A stretch of 64,000 nt of DNA from Streptomyces eurythermus (GCF_014649115.1 NZ_BMSK01000020.1:62001-126000); one strand, 5' to 3'. Positions 1 through 8,083 are shown, counted from the first letter of the stretch. Program-made: numbers and translations. The notes: generated from the letters alone by a model not told the origin.

Positions 1-148
1 GGAAGTGCCGGTAGACGCTGCCATGGCTGACGCCGAGCGCGCGGGCCACGTCGACCACGGTGGCCTTGGCCGGGCCGTGGCGGCGCAGCACCTCCTCGGT
101 GGCTTCGAGGATGCGCTCGGCGGTCAGGGTCTCGGTGGTCGAAGGCAT
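1..148 (-). CDS. TetR-family transcriptional regulator, N-terminal part (3' end outside window)
   Basis: The minus strand from an ATG at 148 encodes about 49 residues with the typical TetR N-terminal helix-turn-helix: an alpha-helical ILEATEEVLRRHG stretch, then TVVDVARALGVSHGSVYRHF, the recognition-helix signature of the family. The rest runs off the window. It lies 25 bp downstream of, and on the same strand as, the aldo/keto reductase gene, so the two are probably cotranscribed. A palindrome at 1200-1228 upstream of that gene is the best candidate for its operator. The ligand is unknown. Confidence 0.85.
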   Translation of the reverse strand, partial: MPSTTETLTAERILEATEEVLRRHGPAKATVVDVARALGVSHGSVYRHF

Positions 149-173
149 GCCTAGACGGTACCCGGCACGACCG

Positions 174-1178
174 TCAGCGTTCGCTGTCGAGCATCGCCAT
201 CTGCTCCGCCGCGTACCGGTCGCCGGCCGCCGCGTCCGCCGGCACGGCGGCCTCGATGGCGGCGAGGTCGGCCTCTTCCAGGGTCACGTCCAGCGCGCCC
301 AGCGCCTCGTCGAGCCGCTGCCGGGTGCGGGCGCCGACCAGCGGCACGATGTCCTCACCCCGGGAGAGCACCCAGGCGATGGCGATCTGCGCGACGGAGA
401 CGCCCTTCTCCTCCGCGATCTTGCGCAGGGACTCGACCAGGGTGAGGTTGTGCCGCAGGTTGTCGCCCTGGAAGCGGGGCGAGTGGGCGCGGAAGTCGTT
501 CGCGGCAAAGCCCTGGTCGGCCGAGACGTGCCCGGAGAGCAGCCCGCGCGAGAGCACGCCGTAGGCGGTGACGGCGATGCCCAGCTCGCGCAGGGTGGGC
601 AGGATCTCCCGCTCGGGGCCCCGGGAGATGAGGGCGTACTCGATCTGGAGGTCCGCGATGGGGGCGGTGGCGGCGGCCCGGCGGATGGTGTCCGCGCCGA
701 CCTCGCTCAGCCCGATGTGCCGGACCCATCCCTTGTCGACGAGTTCGGCGATGGCGCCGACGGTCTCCTCGATGGGCACGTCCGGGTCGAGCCGGGACGG
801 ACGGTAGATGTCGATGTGGTCGACGCCGAGGCGCTGGAGGGAGTAGGCGGCGAAGTTCTTCACGGCGGCCGGGCGGCCGTCGAAGCCGAACCAGTCGCCG
901 TCCGGGCCGCGCAGCGCGCCGAACTTCACGCTGACCCGCGCGTTCTCGCGCAGCGCGGCGGGGGCGGTGCGCAGCGCCTCGTTGATCAGCAGCTCGTTGT
1001 GGCCCATGCCGTAGAAGTCGCCGGTGTCGAGCAGGGTCACGCCGGCCTCCAGGGCGGCGTGGATGGTCGCGATCGACTCGGCGCGGTCCGCCTCGCCGTA
1101 CATGCCGGACATGCCCATGCAACCGAGGCCGAGGGCGGAGACCTGGGGGCCGGTGGTGCCGAGGTTTCGGGTTCGCAT
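174..1178 (-). CDS. Aldo/keto reductase
   Basis: This 334-residue single-domain protein has the AKR beta/alpha barrel, with NLGTTGPQVSALGLGCMGMS at the N-terminus. Counting from the ATG at 1178, the catalytic Asp51, Tyr56 and Lys85 are present in LLDTGDFYG and VSVKFG. The usual catalytic His region reads IYRPSRLDP, so Ser128 stands where most AKRs have His. The C-terminal NADPH-binding region (GARTRQRLDEAL) is intact. The ATG at 1178 has GGGGG 7 nt upstream; an ATG at 1184 is too close to it. It probably forms an operon with the TetR gene downstream. The substrate cannot be told. Confidence 0.92.
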   Translation of the reverse strand: MRTRNLGTTGPQVSALGLGCMGMSGMYGEADRAESIATIHAALEAGVTLLDTGDFYGMGHNELLINEALRTAPAALRENARVSVKFGALRGPDGDWFGFDGRPAAVKNFAAYSLQRLGVDHIDIYRPSRLDPDVPIEETVGAIAELVDKGWVRHIGLSEVGADTIRRAAATAPIADLQIEYALISRGPEREILPTLRELGIAVTAYGVLSRGLLSGHVSADQGFAANDFRAHSPRFQGDNLRHNLTLVESLRKIAEEKGVSVAQIAIAWVLSRGEDIVPLVGARTRQRLDEALGALDVTLEEADLAAIEAAVPADAAAGDRYAAEQMAMLDSER

Positions 1179-1199
1179 CGTCATGCCCCCACTGTGGCA

Positions 1200-1228
1200 T
1201 GACAGCTAACAGATTTCAATATCTGTCA
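1200..1228 (-). promoter_or_regulatory. Palindromic operator and promoter of the AKR-tetR operon
   Basis: TGACAG (1200-1205) and CTGTCA (1223-1228) form an inverted repeat. An inner inverted repeat ACAGAT/ATCTGT (1209-1214, 1221-1226) gives a dyad of TetR-operator size. On the minus strand TTGAAA followed 17 nt later by CACAGT could be the -35/-10 pair, so a bound repressor would cover the promoter. Autoregulation by the adjacent TetR protein is inferred. Confidence 0.55.
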
Positions 1229-1266
1229 GTCCAATAATGTCCACGCATACCCTCCGCGCCCCCGCG

Positions 1267-1298
1267 TGGTCCAGACCTCTTGACGAATGGTCTGGACC
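1267..1298 (+). promoter_or_regulatory. Two DasR-like sites (dre) in the chitinase promoter
   Basis: TGGTCCAGACC (1267-1277) and TGGTCTGGACC (1288-1298) are near-perfect direct repeats, each close to a palindrome, 21 bp apart (two helical turns). They flank TTGACG at 1280-1285, a good -35 hexamer. Each matches the known DasR element of Streptomyces chitin and GlcNAc genes, centred on TGGTCTAGACCA, and also the 12-bp direct repeats described in chitinase promoters. DasR repression relieved by GlcN-6-P is the expected control. Confidence 0.75.
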
Positions 1299-1354
1299 AG
1301 CGCACTGTCATGTCTGCGACACCCCATCGACCCGAACCCCCACCGGGAGGCCCG

Positions 1355-2407
1355 ATGCTCCGCCGCACCCTGCGCCTGCTCACCGCCGCCCTGACCGGCG
1401 CCGTCCTCGCCCCGCTGGCCATCGCCACCGCACCCGCCGCCTCCGCCGCCGACACCTGCGCGGTGAAATCGAGGCCGGCGGGCAAGGTGCTCCAGGGCTA
1501 CTGGGAGAACTGGGACGGCTCCGCCAACGGCGTCCACCCGCCCTTCGGCTGGACCCCGATCACCGACTCCCGCATCCCCGCCCACGGCTACAACGTGATC
1601 AACGCGGCCTTCCCGGTGATCCGCTCCGACGGCACCGCGCTGTGGGAGGACGGCATGGACGCCGGCGTGAAGGTGGCCACGCCCGCCGAGATGTGCCAGG
1701 CCAAGGCGTCCGGCCAGACGATCCTGCTGTCCATCGGCGGCGCGGCGGCCGGCATCGACCTGTCGTCCCAGACCGTCGCCGACCGCTTCGTGGCGACGAT
1801 CGTGCCGATCCTGAAGAAGTACAACTTCGACGGCATCGACATCGACATCGAGACGGGTCTGGTCGGCAGCGGCAACATCAACCAGCTGTCCGCGTCCCAG
1901 GCCAACCTGATCCGCATCATCGACGGGATCCTCGCCCAGATGCCCTCGAACTTCGGCCTGACGATGGCCCCGGAGACGGCGTACGTCACGGGCGGCAGCG
2001 TCACCTACGGCTCGATCTGGGGCGCGTACCTGCCGGTCATCAAGAAGTACGCGGACAACGGCCGGCTGTGGTGGCTGAACATGCAGTACTACAACGGCAG
2101 CATGTACGGCTGCTCGGGCGACTCGTACTCGGCGGGCACCGTACAGGGCTTCACCGCGCAGACCGACTGTCTGAACAAGGGCCTGGTGGTGCAGGGCACG
2201 ACGATCAAGGTGCCCTACGACAAGCAGGTCCCGGGGCTGCCCGCCCAGCCCGGCGCGGGCGGCGGCTACATGTCCCCGTCCCTGGTCGCCCAGGCCTGGC
2301 GGAACTACGGCACCTCGCTCAAGGGCCTGATGACCTGGTCCGTCAACTGGGACGGTTCGAAGAACTGGACGTTCGGCGACAACGTCAAGGCGCTCCAGGG
2401 CCGTTGA
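1355..2407 (+). CDS. Secreted GH18 chitinase
   Basis: This 350-residue protein hydrolyses chitin outside the cell. The ATG at 1355 follows GGGAGG with 4 nt spacing; a longer reading from TTG at 1280 would overlap the promoter. Residues 1-31 form a signal peptide ending in an AxA cleavage site before ADTC. The GH18 barrel carries the signature DGIDIDIE at 159-166, with Glu166 as the catalytic acid and Asp164 assisting. LLSIGGAAAG is the second conserved GH18 strand, and MTWSVNWDG lies near the end. No carbohydrate-binding module or linker is present, so it is a bare catalytic domain. A strong hairpin follows the stop codon. Confidence 0.93.
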   Translation: MLRRTLRLLTAALTGAVLAPLAIATAPAASAADTCAVKSRPAGKVLQGYWENWDGSANGVHPPFGWTPITDSRIPAHGYNVINAAFPVIRSDGTALWEDGMDAGVKVATPAEMCQAKASGQTILLSIGGAAAGIDLSSQTVADRFVATIVPILKKYNFDGIDIDIETGLVGSGNINQLSASQANLIRIIDGILAQMPSNFGLTMAPETAYVTGGSVTYGSIWGAYLPVIKKYADNGRLWWLNMQYYNGSMYGCSGDSYSAGTVQGFTAQTDCLNKGLVVQGTTIKVPYDKQVPGLPAQPGAGGGYMSPSLVAQAWRNYGTSLKGLMTWSVNWDGSKNWTFGDNVKALQGR

Positions 2408-2424
2408 GCGGGCGCGGACACACG

Positions 2425-2460
2425 AATGCCGGGCGGGCCCTCATCGGCCCGCCCGGCATT
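2425..2460. terminator. Bidirectional terminator between chitinase and glyS
   Basis: AATGCCGGGCGGGCC (2425-2439) pairs perfectly with 2446-2460 around a 6-nt loop, a 15-bp stem. It lies between two convergent genes and starts with AA and ends with TT, so it can act in both directions. Confidence 0.85.
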
Positions 2461-2472
2461 TCGCGGTCGTGA

Positions 2473-3855
2473 CTAGGCGCCCAGCAGACGCGAGGCCAGG
2501 TACCCCTCGATCTGGTCGAGCGACACCCGCTCCTGCTTCATCGAGTCACGCTCGCGCACGGTGACGGCGTTGTCCTCGAGGGTGTCGAAGTCGACGGTCA
2601 CGCAGTACGGCGTGCCGATCTCGTCCTGACGGCGGTAGCGGCGGCCGATGGCGCCGGCGTCGTCGAACTCGATGTTCCAGTGCTGGCGCAGCGCCTGGGC
2701 CAGGCCCTTGGCCTTCGGGGACAGCTCCGGGTTGCGGGACAGCGGCAGCACGGCCACCTTCACCGGGGCGAGACGGTGGTCGAGCCGCAGGACGGTCCGC
2801 TTCTCCATCTTGCCCTTGGCGTTGGGCGCCTCGTCCTCGACATAGGCGTCCAGGAGGAAGGCCAGCATGGTGCGGCCGACACCCGCCGCCGGCTCGATGA
2901 CGTACGGCGTCCAGCGCTCGCCGGCCTCCTGGTCGAAGTAGGAGAGGTCCTGGCCGGAGGCCTTGGCGTGCGCGGAGAGGTCGTAGTCGGTGCGGTTGGC
3001 GACACCCTCCAGCTCGCCCCACTCGCTGCCGCCGAACTGGAAGCGGTACTCGATGTCGGCGGTGCGCTTGGAGTAGTGGGAGAGCTTCTCCTTCGGGTGC
3101 TCGTACCAGCGCATGTTCTCCTCACGGAGACCCAGGCCGGTGTACCAGTTCCAGCGCTGCTCCATCCAGTATTCCTGCCACTGCTCGTCCTCGCCCGGCT
3201 TGACGAAGAACTCCATCTCCATCTGCTCGAACTCGCGGGTGCGGAAGATGAAGTTGCCCGGCGTGATCTCGTTGCGGAACGACTTGCCCATCTGGGCGAT
3301 GCCGAACGGCGGCTTGCGGCGCGAGGTGGTCTGCACCTGGGCGAAGTTGGTGAAGATGCCCTGGGCGGTCTCGGGGCGCAGGTAGGCGACGGAGCCGGAG
3401 TCCTGGGTCGGGCCGAGGTGGGTGGACAGCAGGCCGGAGAACTGCTTGGGCTCGGTGAACTGGCCCTTGTTGCCGCAGTTCGGGCAGTTGATGTCCGCGA
3501 GGCCGTTCGCCGGGGCGTGGCCCTTCTTCTCCTCGTACGCCTCCTCCAGGTGGTCGGCGCGGAACCGCTTGTGACACGAGGTGCACTCGGTCAGCGGGTC
3601 CGTGAAGGTGGCGACGTGGCCGGAGGCGACCCAGACCTCGGAAGCCAGGATCACGGACGAGTCGATACCGACGACGTCCTCGCGCGACGTCACCATGTAG
3701 CGCCACCACTGGCGCTTGATGTTCTCCTTGAGCTCGACACCCAGCGGTCCGTAGTCCCAGGCGGCACGCTGGCCGCCGTAGATCTCACTGCAGGGGAAAA
3801 CGAAGCCACGGCGCTTGCTCAGGCTGACGATGGTGTCGATCTTGTCGGCGGCCAC
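2473..3855 (-). CDS. glyS: Glycyl-tRNA synthetase (class II, alpha2 type)
   Basis: The 460-residue enzyme charges tRNA-Gly with glycine in the cytoplasm. An N-terminal KRRGFVFPCSEIYGG block, the zinc ribbon Cys91/Cys94 and Cys124/Cys127, the motif-2 LRPETAQG (about 159-166) and the C-terminal anticodon-binding domain (about 350-460, with KVAVLPLSRN) are all present. Length and motif order match the eukaryote-like homodimeric GlyRS of actinobacteria. It is transcribed towards the chitinase and stands alone between terminator and zur-regulated operon. Confidence 0.97.
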   Translation of the reverse strand: MAADKIDTIVSLSKRRGFVFPCSEIYGGQRAAWDYGPLGVELKENIKRQWWRYMVTSREDVVGIDSSVILASEVWVASGHVATFTDPLTECTSCHKRFRADHLEEAYEEKKGHAPANGLADINCPNCGNKGQFTEPKQFSGLLSTHLGPTQDSGSVAYLRPETAQGIFTNFAQVQTTSRRKPPFGIAQMGKSFRNEITPGNFIFRTREFEQMEMEFFVKPGEDEQWQEYWMEQRWNWYTGLGLREENMRWYEHPKEKLSHYSKRTADIEYRFQFGGSEWGELEGVANRTDYDLSAHAKASGQDLSYFDQEAGERWTPYVIEPAAGVGRTMLAFLLDAYVEDEAPNAKGKMEKRTVLRLDHRLAPVKVAVLPLSRNPELSPKAKGLAQALRQHWNIEFDDAGAIGRRYRRQDEIGTPYCVTVDFDTLEDNAVTVRERDSMKQERVSLDQIEGYLASRLLGA

Positions 3856-3979
3856 GGTGCTCTCTTCATTAACGACGACGGGCGTTGAAGCGAGATGCTT
3901 CCAGCGAATGATTCAGGTTACCGGCGCAGGCTCCCCCACGACCAAATCGGCCCCTGTCCAGACCGTATGACGAGCGTTG

Positions 3980-4017
3980 TTGACAACGGTTTCCATATTT
4001 GTTGAAAATGACTGTCA
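3980..4017 (+). promoter_or_regulatory. znuA promoter with overlapping Zur box
   Basis: TTGACA (3980-3985) and GAAAAT (4004-4009) are spaced 18 bp and form a good vegetative promoter whose start point would fall at about 4015-4017, the ATG itself. TGAAAATGACTGTCA at 4003-4017 is an imperfect 7-1-7 palindrome of the Streptomyces Zur-box type covering the -10 box. A further inverted repeat CGTTG/CAACG (3975-3988) overlaps the -35. Zinc-loaded Zur would block the promoter. Confidence 0.7.
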
Positions 4018-4976
4018 TGAACGTACGACGACGCCTCATACCCACCGCCGCGCTGGCCGCGGTCACCGCGCTCGGTACCGCCACCCTCGCCGGCTGCTCC
4101 GGCGACGCGGCGGGAGCGGGCAACACGTCCAAGTTCGACGTCGTCTCGTCGTTCTACCCGATGACCTTCCTCGCCGAGCGGATCGGCGGGGACCACGTCC
4201 ACGTCACCACCCTCACCTCCCCCGGCCAGGAACCGCACGACCTGGAGCTGAGCCCGAAGCAGATCGGCTCCCTGGAGGATTCCGACGCGGTGCTGTACCT
4301 GAAGAACCTCCAGCCCTCCGTCGACAAGGCGGTGGCCCAGTCCCCGGTCGACACCAAGATCGACGCGGCCTCCCTGACCACGCTGGAGGACCACGGCAAC
4401 GAGGTCGGCGGCCACGCGGCCGAGCACGACCACCACGAGGACGGCGAGGAGGCGGGCAAGGACCCGCACATCTGGCTCGACCCCGTGCGCTACGCCCAGG
4501 TCGCCGAGGGCGTCGGCAAGGCCTTCGAGAAGGCCGACCCCGACCACGCGGCCGACTACAAGAAGAACACCGCCGCCCTGGTCGAGCAGCTGAACGCGCT
4601 GCACAACGAGTTCCACAACGGCCTCGCGCACACGAAGAGCAAGGTCTTCATCACCACCCACGCCGCCTTCGGCTACCTCGCCGAGCGCTACGGCCTGACC
4701 GAGGAGGCCATCAACGGCCTCGACCCCGAGTCGGAGCCGAGCGCCGCCCGGGTGAAGGACCTGGAGAAGACGGCCGAGGCCGACGGCGTCTCCACGGTCT
4801 TCTACGAGACCCTGGTCAGCGACAAGACCGCCAAGACCATCGCGAACGACACCGGCCTGAAGACCGACGTCCTCGACCCGATCGAGGGCATCACCGACCA
4901 CTCCCGCGGCCAGGACTACTTCGCGGTCCAGCGGGCCAACCTGAAGGCGCTCCAGCAGGCCCTGGGCGCCAAGTGA
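4017..4976 (+). CDS. znuA: Zinc ABC transporter substrate-binding lipoprotein
   Basis: This 319-residue protein captures extracellular zinc for ZnuCB. It has a basic N-terminus, a hydrophobic stretch and a lipobox LAGC with Cys27 as the lipidated residue. The fold is the cluster 9 (TroA/ZnuA) metal-binding type: VVSSFYPMTFLAERIGGDHVHV, a His/Asp/Glu-rich loop at about 125-150 with the HDHHED stretch, HIWLDP at 151-156, and THAAFGYLAERYGL. The ATG at 4017 fits a leaderless transcript; ATG 4008 and TTG 3999 are in-frame alternatives lacking a ribosome binding site. It is the first gene of the znuA-znuC-znuB operon. Confidence 0.95.
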   Translation: MNVRRRLIPTAALAAVTALGTATLAGCSGDAAGAGNTSKFDVVSSFYPMTFLAERIGGDHVHVTTLTSPGQEPHDLELSPKQIGSLEDSDAVLYLKNLQPSVDKAVAQSPVDTKIDAASLTTLEDHGNEVGGHAAEHDHHEDGEEAGKDPHIWLDPVRYAQVAEGVGKAFEKADPDHAADYKKNTAALVEQLNALHNEFHNGLAHTKSKVFITTHAAFGYLAERYGLTEEAINGLDPESEPSAARVKDLEKTAEADGVSTVFYETLVSDKTAKTIANDTGLKTDVLDPIEGITDHSRGQDYFAVQRANLKALQQALGAK

Positions 4977-4993
4977 GCGGCACGGGAGGCACC

Positions 4994-5767
4994 ATGACCA
5001 CCGGCGAACCCGTCATAGCCCTGCGCGAGGTGAGGGCCGAGCTCGGCGCCCGGCCCGTGCTGCGCGGCATCGACCTCACCGTCGGCCGCGGCGAGGTCGT
5101 CGCGCTGCTCGGCGCCAACGGCTCCGGCAAGTCCACCGCCGTCCGCGCGATCATCGGCCAGGTGCCGGTCAGCGGCGGCACGGTCGAGCTGTTCGGCACC
5201 CCGCGCCGCTCCTTCCGCGACTGGGCGCGCGTGGGCTACGTACCGCAGCGCACGACGGCCGCGGGCGGCGTCCCGGCGACGGTCACCGAGATCGTCTCCT
5301 CCGGCCGGCTCGCCCGCACCCGCTTCGGGCCCTTCCGCAGGACCGACCGGGAGGCGGTCCGGCGCGCCCTGGAGCTGGTCGGCATGGCCGACCGCGCCAA
5401 GGACTCGGTGACCGCCCTGTCCGGCGGCCAGCACCAGCGGGTGCTGATCGCCCGCGCGCTGGTCTCCGAGCCGGAGCTGCTGATCATGGACGAGCCGATG
5501 GCCGGCGTCGACCTGGCCAGCCAGGAGGTGCTGGCCGAGACCCTGCGCCGGCAGGTGGAGGCCGGTACGACGGTCCTCCTCGTGCTGCACGAGCTGGGCC
5601 CGCTGGAGCCGCTCATCGACCGGGCGGTCGTCCTGCGCGACGGCTGCGTCCTGCATGACGGCCCGCCGCCGCGCGCGGTCGGCCAGCACGCCCTGCCCGG
5701 CCACGACCACGTACACCCGCACGCGCCGGCGGGCACCGAACCGATCCGCACGGGACTGCTGAGCTGA
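4994..5767 (+). CDS. znuC: Zinc ABC transporter ATP-binding protein
   Basis: This 257-residue ATPase drives zinc import with ZnuB. Walker A GANGSGKST lies at 40-48, the signature LSGGQHQR in the middle, Walker B LLIMDEP after it, and the switch His is in LVLHELG. The C-terminal tail is His-rich (GQHALPGHDHVHPHAP), a common zinc-associated feature. GGGAGG at 4984-4989 precedes the ATG. The stop overlaps the ATG of znuB by one base (TGATG), so translation is coupled. Confidence 0.95.
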   Translation: MTTGEPVIALREVRAELGARPVLRGIDLTVGRGEVVALLGANGSGKSTAVRAIIGQVPVSGGTVELFGTPRRSFRDWARVGYVPQRTTAAGGVPATVTEIVSSGRLARTRFGPFRRTDREAVRRALELVGMADRAKDSVTALSGGQHQRVLIARALVSEPELLIMDEPMAGVDLASQEVLAETLRRQVEAGTTVLLVLHELGPLEPLIDRAVVLRDGCVLHDGPPPRAVGQHALPGHDHVHPHAPAGTEPIRTGLLS

Positions 5768-6669
5768 TGGAATTCCTGAACTACGCCTTCATGCAGCGGG
5801 CGCTGCTGGCCGCCGTGCTGGTCGGCATCACCGCGCCCGCGGTCGGCATCTACCTGGTCCAGCGCCGCCAGGCCCTGATGGGCGACGGCATCGGGCACGT
5901 GGCCATGACCGGCGTCGGCCTCGGCTTCCTGCTCTCCACCTCCCCGGTGTGGATGGCGACGGCCGTCTCCGTGCTCGGCGCGGTCCTGATGGAGCTGATC
6001 CGCTGGTACGGCCGCACGCGCGGCGACATCGCCCTGGCCATGCTGTTCTACGGCGGCATGGCCGGCGGCGTGATGCTGATCAACCTGGCGCCGGGCGGCT
6101 CCAACGCCAACCTGACCTCGTACCTGTTCGGCTCCCTGTCCACGGTCGCCCCGTCCGACGTGACCGCGATCTGTGTGCTGGCCGCCTTCGTGCTGCTGGT
6201 CACCCTGGGCCTGCGCCGCCAGCTGTTCGCGGTCAGCCAGGACGAGGAGTTCGCCCGGGTCACGGGCCTGCCGGTGCGCGCCCTGAACCTGCTGACGGCC
6301 GTCACCGCGGCCGTCACCGTGACCGTCGCCATGCGGGTGGTCGGGCTGCTGCTGGTGTCCGCGCTGATGGTCGTGCCCGTGGCGGCGGCCCAGCAGCTCA
6401 CCCGCAGCTTCACCGTGACCTTCGTGATCGCCGTCGCCATCGGCGTGGCCGTGACCGTCAGCGGCACGGTCACGTCCTACTACCAGGACGTCCCGCCCGG
6501 CGCCACGATCGTCCTGCTGACCATCGCCGCCTTCCTCGCGCTGACCGCGCTCGCCACCCCGCTGGCCCGGCGGCGCGCCCGCGCGGCGGCCGCGGCCCGG
6601 CCCGCCCCGGACCCCGCGGAGTGCGCGGTCCCGGGCGCGCGCGGCGCCGCGGACGAGGTCGGCGTCTGA
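5767..6669 (+). CDS. znuB: Zinc ABC transporter permease
   Basis: This 300-residue integral membrane protein is an ABC-3 family permease with about 7-8 transmembrane helices, beginning MEFLNYAFMQRALLAAVLVGITAPAVG in the way typical of ZnuB. Residues LVQRRQALMGDGIGHVAMTGVGLGF hold the conserved DGIGHVA region. The C-terminal tail after about residue 265 is Ala/Arg-rich and cytoplasmic. It forms the channel of the ZnuACB importer and starts at the overlapping TGATG with znuC. Confidence 0.94.
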   Translation: MEFLNYAFMQRALLAAVLVGITAPAVGIYLVQRRQALMGDGIGHVAMTGVGLGFLLSTSPVWMATAVSVLGAVLMELIRWYGRTRGDIALAMLFYGGMAGGVMLINLAPGGSNANLTSYLFGSLSTVAPSDVTAICVLAAFVLLVTLGLRRQLFAVSQDEEFARVTGLPVRALNLLTAVTAAVTVTVAMRVVGLLLVSALMVVPVAAAQQLTRSFTVTFVIAVAIGVAVTVSGTVTSYYQDVPPGATIVLLTIAAFLALTALATPLARRRARAAAAARPAPDPAECAVPGARGAADEVGV

Positions 6670-6731
6670 CCGCCGATCGCCCGGGCTGGCACAATGGCCC
6701 GGGCAGAAGCGAGCCATCGAAGGAGGCAACG

Positions 6732-7142
6732 GTGACGACCGCTGGACCGCCCGTGAAGGGGCGCGCGACCCGCCAGCGTGCAGCCGTGGCGGCGGCCCTG
6801 GACGAGGTCGACGAGTTCCGCAGCGCCCAGGAGCTGCACGACATGCTCAAGCACAAGGGCGACTCCGTCGGGCTGACCACGGTCTACCGCACCCTCCAGT
6901 CCCTCGCCGAGGCCGGCGAGGTCGACGTCCTGCGCACCTCCGACGGCGAGTCCGTCTACCGCCGCTGCTCCTCCGGGGAACACCACCACCACCTGGTCTG
7001 CCGCGCCTGCGGCAAGGCCGTGGAGGTGGAGGGCCCGGCCGTCGAGAAGTGGGCGGAGGCCATCGCGGCGGAACACGGCTACGTCAACGTGGCGCACACG
7101 GTGGAGATCTTCGGCACGTGCGCGGAGTGCGCCGAGGGCTAG
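6732..7142 (+). CDS. zur: Zinc uptake regulator, Fur family
   Basis: This 136-residue repressor has an N-terminal winged helix (RATRQRAAVAAAL...TTVYRTLQSLAEAGEVD) and a metal-binding dimerisation domain. Visible ligands are Cys90/Cys93 and Cys130/Cys133 for the structural zinc, and Cys79, His84, His86 and His122 near the regulatory site. The start is GTG at 6732 after AAGGAGG at 6719-6724. It follows znuB by 62 bp with its own ribosome binding site and is the natural ligand of the Zur box upstream of znuA. It could be read with the operon or from its own promoter in the gap. Confidence 0.93.
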   Translation: MTTAGPPVKGRATRQRAAVAAALDEVDEFRSAQELHDMLKHKGDSVGLTTVYRTLQSLAEAGEVDVLRTSDGESVYRRCSSGEHHHHLVCRACGKAVEVEGPAVEKWAEAIAAEHGYVNVAHTVEIFGTCAECAEG

Positions 7143-7203
7143 CCGCCGTGAGAGAGCGGGGGCGTTGCCGGCCGCGGGCGCGTTGTGGCCGGTCGCGCAG
7201 TTC

Positions 7204-7228
7204 CCCGCGCCCCTCGGCGGGGCGCGGG
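7204..7228. terminator. Terminator hairpin between zur and uppS
   Basis: CCCGCGCCCC (7204-7213) pairs perfectly with GGGGCGCGGG (7219-7228) around a 5-nt loop. The preceding gcgcagttccccgcgcccct stretch resembles a hairpin element found many times between convergent genes in Streptomyces. It serves zur (+) and uppS (-). Confidence 0.75.
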
Positions 7229-7240
7229 TGACCGTGGCGG

Positions 7241-8083
7241 CTAGGAATCGCCCTTCATCGCGGCCTCCATCGCCAGCAGCTGCTCGTTCGGGACGGCGCC
7301 GCCGAAGCGGCGGTCCCGGGAGGCGAACTCCATACAGGCCCGCCACAGGTCACGGCGGTCGAAGTCGGGCCACAGCACGTCCTGGAAGACCATCTCGGCG
7401 TACGCGCTCTGCCACAGCAGGTAGTTGGAGGTGCGCTGCTCACCGCTCGGCCGCAGGAACAGGTCGACGTCCGGCATGTCCGGGTAGTACAGGTACTTCT
7501 GGACGGTCTTCTCGGTGACCTTCGACGGATCGAGCCGGCCCGCCCGCACGTCCTCGGCGATGGCCTGCGCCGCGTCGGCGATCTCGGCACGGCCGCCGTA
7601 GTTCATGCAGAAGTACAGGGTGAGCAGGTCGTTGCCCTTGGTTTGCTCCTGGGCGACCTGGAGCTCCTTCGCCACCGACTTCCACAGCTTGGGCATGCGG
7701 CCCACCCAGCGCACCCGGATGCCGAGCGCGTCGAGCTCGTCGCGGGTCTTGCGGATGAAGTCCCGGTTGAAGTTCATCAGGAAGCGGACCTCGTCGGGCG
7801 AGCGCTTCCAGTTCTCGGTGGAGAAGGCGTACAGCGAGATGTTGCGCACGCCGACCTCGATCGAGCCCTGGAGCACGTCCAGCACCCGCTCGGCGCCGAC
7901 CTTGTGCCCCTCCGTGCGCGGCAGCCCCCGCTCCTTGGCCCACCGTCCGTTGCCGTCCATCACGATCGCGACGTGGTTCGGCACCAGCTCACCGGGGAGC
8001 TTGGGCGCGCGGGCACCGGACGGATGCGGCTCCGGCGCCTTGTACTCGCGCCGCTGGCGCCCCAGGATCCCGCGTACGACCAT
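7241..8083 (-). CDS. uppS: Isoprenyl transferase (undecaprenyl/cis-prenyl diphosphate synthase)
   Basis: This 280-residue cytosolic enzyme condenses isopentenyl diphosphate units in the cis configuration to make the lipid carrier for cell wall synthesis. HVAIVMDGNGRWA holds the catalytic Asp43. FSTENWKRS, the structural motif near the hinge, and the C-terminal substrate motif DLFLRPSGEQRTSNYLLWQSAYAE are intact. It lies 31 bp downstream of recO on the same strand, an arrangement common in actinobacteria. The terminator hairpin at 7204-7228 follows. Confidence 0.95.
   Translation of the reverse strand: MVVRGILGRQRREYKAPEPHPSGARAPKLPGELVPNHVAIVMDGNGRWAKERGLPRTEGHKVGAERVLDVLQGSIEVGVRNISLYAFSTENWKRSPDEVRFLMNFNRDFIRKTRDELDALGIRVRWVGRMPKLWKSVAKELQVAQEQTKGNDLLTLYFCMNYGGRAEIADAAQAIAEDVRAGRLDPSKVTEKTVQKYLYYPDMPDVDLFLRPSGEQRTSNYLLWQSAYAEMVFQDVLWPDFDRRDLWRACMEFASRDRRFGGAVPNEQLLAMEAAMKGDS

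Noticed and set aside
60..1202. Plus-strand 380-residue protein opposite the aldo/keto reductase
   Set aside because: Composition-driven antisense frame; the minus strand has a clear AKR with motifs.
3977..5767. A single plus-strand 596-residue protein covering znuA and znuC
   Set aside because: The first part is an out-of-frame reading of znuA that happens to enter the znuC frame; znuC has its own ribosome binding site and ATG at 4994.
5949..7142. A znuB-zur fusion frame
   Set aside because: The first part is a shadow of znuB; zur starts at GTG 6732 behind AAGGAGG.
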